Shown here: piece by piece, positions 61,402 to 64,000 of the stretch
Layout: each line of letters begins with the position of its first letter
How positions within the stretch are numbered: position 1 is the stretch's first letter
NCBI RefSeq assembly: GCF_031326225.1
Contig: NZ_CP133720.1
Coordinates: forward strand, 3,286,001 to 3,350,000
DNA from: Undibacterium cyanobacteriorum
GTDB taxonomy: Bacteria; Pseudomonadota; Gammaproteobacteria; Burkholderiales; Burkholderiaceae_D
Length of the DNA stretch: 64,000 nt
Direction of reading: 5' to 3'
The notes under the pieces: generated by a model
The model's input: only the letters and a program-made list of their open reading frames with translations
What the model was told of the DNA's origin: nothing
Databases searched by the model: none
Position numbers and translations under genes: made by a program

Positions 61402-62685
61402 TTATTTCACAAAAGGACCCCAAGTGGGTTCCCGAATATCGGCTGCCTGCAAAGAAAGTTTTTGTTTGACCTTGCCATCAATTGACACAATACCAAGACT
61501 CCCCTTGCGACCAATCTGCGTTGCATACAGCACGTAGCGGCCATTTGGCGCAAAACTCGGAAATTCATCGCGTGCCGTATCTGACAAACGTAGTTCCTGT
61601 CCATTCACCAAATCAAGTGCATAGACTTGATCGCCGCCTTCGCGACGCGAAATATAGACCAATGTATTTCCATCTGGCGAGATACGTGGAGAAATATTAA
61701 CGCCCCCCTTAAAGGTTAAACGCTTCACCTCACCACCACTCGCATTCATACGATAAATCTGAAAACCACCACTGCGGTCGCTCACAAAATAAATGCTCTT
61801 ACCATCGGGAGAATAACGGGCTTCCGTGTCGATGCTGCCGCTCGTGGTTAAGCGCTGCAAGCCTGTTCCGTCTGCATTGATGGTGTAAATTTGCGAGATG
61901 GCATCCTTCGACAAGGAGATCAGCAATTTGGAACCATCGGGCGACCACGATGGTGCGGAGTTATTTCCCTTGAAGCTAGCCAAGGTTGTGCGTTGACCTG
62001 TCATCAAATGTTGAATGTAAATGACTGGCTTCTTGAGTTCCAAGGAAACGTAAGCGATTTTAGTGCCGTCTGGAGACCATGTTGGCGAGAAGATCGGCTC
62101 CTTCGAAACTAAAGCCACTTGCACATTTTCACCATCAGCATCAGCAACTTCGAGATGGTATTCATTACCAATTTTCGTTACATAGGAAATGCGTGTGGAG
62201 AAGATGCCTGGCAAGCCTAATAATTTTTCATAGACATCATCTGCGATTTTGTGGCCCGTCAAACGCAACTTATGGCTTTGCGCATCCATTTGAAATCCAG
62301 ACAGCATGCTGGCTTTAAGCACATCATAGAGCTTATAGCGCACATCAAAACGACCTTCCGCATTTTTGGTGACACTACCAACCACCAAAGCTTCAGCGCC
62401 TTTATTTTTCCATTGATCAAAACTCACTGTCGCAGTTTCAGAAATCGCGACGCCAGTTTCGATCACACGAAAGTAACCACTGCGATTCAAGTCATCGCGA
62501 ATAATCGTGCTCACCAATTGCGGCGACAATTCTTCGTTGGCGAAAGCCGCCACTGCGACCGGAACTTGAGTCGAGCCGACACCGGACACTTCAACCCGCA
62601 ATTGAGCCTGCGCAGTGCCAGCAGTGAGCCAAGCAAAGGCACCACCGAGTACGAGGAAACGACGAAATAATGAAGGGATTTTCAT
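61402..62685 (-). CDS. tolB: Tol-Pal system beta-propeller protein TolB
   Basis: 427 residues: signal peptide (FLVLGGAFAWLTAGTAQAQ), N-terminal TolB domain (about 28-165), then a six-bladed propeller with repeated WSPDGTKIAYVS, WSPDGSKLLISLS, YSPDGKSIYFVSD, ISPDGNTLVYIS blades. It is a periplasmic partner of Pal and TolA. It starts six bases after the tolA stop. Confidence 0.97.
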   Translation of the reverse strand: MKIPSLFRRFLVLGGAFAWLTAGTAQAQLRVEVSGVGSTQVPVAVAAFANEELSPQLVSTIIRDDLNRSGYFRVIETGVAISETATVSFDQWKNKGAEALVVGSVTKNAEGRFDVRYKLYDVLKASMLSGFQMDAQSHKLRLTGHKIADDVYEKLLGLPGIFSTRISYVTKIGNEYHLEVADADGENVQVALVSKEPIFSPTWSPDGTKIAYVSLELKKPVIYIQHLMTGQRTTLASFKGNNSAPSWSPDGSKLLISLSKDAISQIYTINADGTGLQRLTTSGSIDTEARYSPDGKSIYFVSDRSGGFQIYRMNASGGEVKRLTFKGGVNISPRISPDGNTLVYISRREGGDQVYALDLVNGQELRLSDTARDEFPSFAPNGRYVLYATQIGRKGSLGIVSIDGKVKQKLSLQAADIREPTWGPFVK

Positions 62686-62691
62686 AAATTC

Positions 62692-63549
62692 CTATTCTTT
62701 CATTTTATGAACATAAACAAGACTTGCTGGTACCTCGCCGGACTTATCACGTGGGAAAGGTACTGATTTTTCAATGGCTTTTTCGACCGCATCATCAAAC
62801 GCCGGGTTACCCGATGATTTGGTCTTCTTCAGCGGCCCGCGCAAAGAACCATCCGGGAATAAGTTGATGATGAACTCCACGGTTGGATTATTCGACGAGG
62901 TATCCGTCACAGAGAAAATCGTATTCGACTTGACTTTAGCGCCAATTTTGGCCAGATAACTAGGATCGCCACGGTTATTACCCGTCGATTTCAAAGCGTC
63001 ACCCACACCGCCACTACCCACTTTAGTCGCCTGCGCTTCGAGACGTTTTTTATCATCTTCAAACATCTTATCGCGCAAAGCTTTTTCTTTCGCCAGACGT
63101 TTCTTTTCGTCTTCTTTCTCTTGCTTCTCTTGCTTCTCTTTTTTCAGCTTTTCAGCAGCGATTTTTTCTTTTTCTTTCTTGCGTTCTAACTCTTCATCCG
63201 CGATACGTTTTTTCTCTGCGGCCAAGCGCTTGCGCTCTAACTCCAAAGCAATCTCTGGATCTTCTTTTTGAACTTCAGGCTCAACCGGTTTAGGAGGCTC
63301 TACTTTTTCCGGTTCAACTTGCGGAACCTCTGGCGTCGGCAAAGGTGCTGCTTGGCGCGAGGTCAGGTCCCAGACTTCGACTTCTTCGTAGTTGGTTTGC
63401 TTACTCTGCCACTGCACACCAAACCAGAGAAATGCAAACAAGGCGACGTGCATCAAGGCGGCCAGTCCGAGCGAACCCCACGATGTCTCTTGATAGACTC
63501 GCCCGCCTACACCATTGCTGTTCATTGCATTAAAGGTAAATTCACTCAT
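62692..63549 (-). CDS. tolA: Cell envelope integrity protein TolA
   Basis: 285 residues: membrane helix (about 27-46, LGLAALMHVALFAFLWFG), a Pro/Glu spanner (about 70-100), a long Lys/Glu/Ala helix (about 100-180, ending near EAQATK), and a C-terminal TonB-like domain (about 195-285, VEFIINLFPDGSLRG). It spans the periplasm and transmits proton-motive energy to Pal. The usual tolQ and tolR genes are not directly upstream; instead the tamB 3' end lies 160 bp away. Confidence 0.95.
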   Translation of the reverse strand: MSEFTFNAMNSNGVGGRVYQETSWGSLGLAALMHVALFAFLWFGVQWQSKQTNYEEVEVWDLTSRQAAPLPTPEVPQVEPEKVEPPKPVEPEVQKEDPEIALELERKRLAAEKKRIADEELERKKEKEKIAAEKLKKEKQEKQEKEDEKKRLAKEKALRDKMFEDDKKRLEAQATKVGSGGVGDALKSTGNNRGDPSYLAKIGAKVKSNTIFSVTDTSSNNPTVEFIINLFPDGSLRGPLKKTKSSGNPAFDDAVEKAIEKSVPFPRDKSGEVPASLVYVHKMKE

Positions 63550-63709
63550 TCTTTGACTTCTTACTCAAGCGCATACGCTATCAAGATCGGATTTAGGCTG
63601 CATTATAGTCTGAGGTAATGCAAAACCTTGGCTTTCAATAGAACGATCTATCTGTAACGCTGCTAAACAAATTTCGGCTGACCGACATAGACATTAGCTG
63701 GTATTCACC

Positions 63710-64000
63710 CTAGTTAAAGGAAAAACTATACTTCACATCGAGACTGACATCCGTTCCAGAGCGCGCCACCAAGCGCACTCGCCGTCCCAATTGCCAACTT
63801 GCCTTCAGGGCGCTGCTCGCGTCTGCCATACCTCGTTCAATCGACACCACTAAGCCTGGTTTCAAACGCCATCCGATATTCAAAACACTATCGTTATTGA
63901 CTGCGCCAACAGTGGTTTCGCCGGCGATAGTCTGACTCGGAAGTTTGGACGAGCCTCCATTTTCGGCGGGACCGATCGAAAATTCATCAAAGCCCAAACC
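63710..64000 (-). CDS. tamB: Translocation/assembly module TamB, 3' end
   Basis: The C-terminal 96 residues of a larger protein; the frame stays open to the window edge, so an apparent TTG start at 63997 is not the real one. The pattern LGFDEFSIG, NIGWRLKPGLVVSIERG, LKASWQLGRRVRLVARSG and a Phe-rich end SLDVKYSFSFN matches the C-terminus of TamB (DUF490), a periplasm-spanning protein of outer-membrane lipid and protein transport. The call rests on this short part only. Confidence 0.7.
   Translation of the reverse strand, partial: GLGFDEFSIGPAENGGSSKLPSQTIAGETTVGAVNNDSVLNIGWRLKPGLVVSIERGMADASSALKASWQLGRRVRLVARSGTDVSLDVKYSFSFN

Overview
The window looks like a chromosome segment of a betaproteobacterium, most likely Burkholderiales of the Oxalobacteraceae/Undibacterium type. 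This is inferred from the housekeeping genes (an N-acetylmuramoyl-L-alanine amidase, mutL with endonuclease motifs, miaA, the tolA-tolB-pal-cpoB row), the glucokinase-RpiR fusion known from Burkholderiales, the tRNA sequences and the moderate GC content. No plasmid or phage genes, insertion sequences or CRISPR arrays were seen.

Layout. 1-5.4 kb: 3' part of an amidase gene, a DedA/cysteine-cluster pair, mutL-miaA, and an elongator tRNA-Met with a clear promoter and terminator. 5.3-6.3 kb: one small secreted TonB-C-like protein lying between two near-identical copies of the tRNA 3' end plus terminator. 6.4-14.6 kb: metallo-beta-lactamase-fold hydrolase and divergent TetR regulator, a lipoprotein, a tiny secreted repeat protein, a BaeSR-like two-component system and a di-haem cytochrome c peroxidase family protein. 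14.7-28.4 kb: first sugar region (glucokinase-RpiR fusion, second glucokinase, three GH13 enzymes, dsbA, GH65 maltose phosphorylase, beta-phosphoglucomutase), with a 114-bp tandem repeat in one intergenic gap. 28.7-33.4 kb: S9 peptidase, VOC protein, small membrane proteins and an SPFH lipoprotein. 33.5-46.9 kb: a minus-strand alpha-glucan utilisation locus (TonB receptor, halogenase-like flavoprotein, cation/proton antiporter, MFS permease, MalS-like amylase, GH31, LacI regulator). 47.2-50.6 kb: histone-H1-like protein, Ppx/GppA phosphatase, methyltransferase. 50.8-59.3 kb: a sucrose locus resembling the Xanthomonas sux cluster (MFS, fructokinase, amylosucrase family GH13, TonB receptor, LacI). 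59.5-64 kb: two identical tRNA-Lys genes, cpoB, pal, tolB, tolA and the 3' end of tamB.

How the genes fit together. Maltodextrin would enter through the first TonB receptor, be cut in the periplasm by exported GH13 and GH31 enzymes, cross the inner membrane through the MFS permease, and be broken down inside by GH13 alpha-glucosidase or by GH65 phosphorolysis to glucose plus beta-glucose-1-phosphate. Beta-phosphoglucomutase and the glucokinases would then make glucose-6-phosphate. The sucrose locus would feed in parallel through its own receptor, permease, amylosucrase-type enzyme and fructokinase.

Three shared non-coding signals tie the scattered glucan genes together. The first is LacI-type palindromes CAAAGCGCTTTG before beta-phosphoglucomutase (two sites) and before the first receptor (three near-matches). 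The second is TGTA-N7-TACA sites like HexR/RpiR operators, found both between the two glucokinase genes and before the first receptor. The third is a run of 7-8 C in the sense strand of the 5' leaders of four glucan genes (amylase, GH65, MFS permease, receptor), which I do not recognise as a described element.
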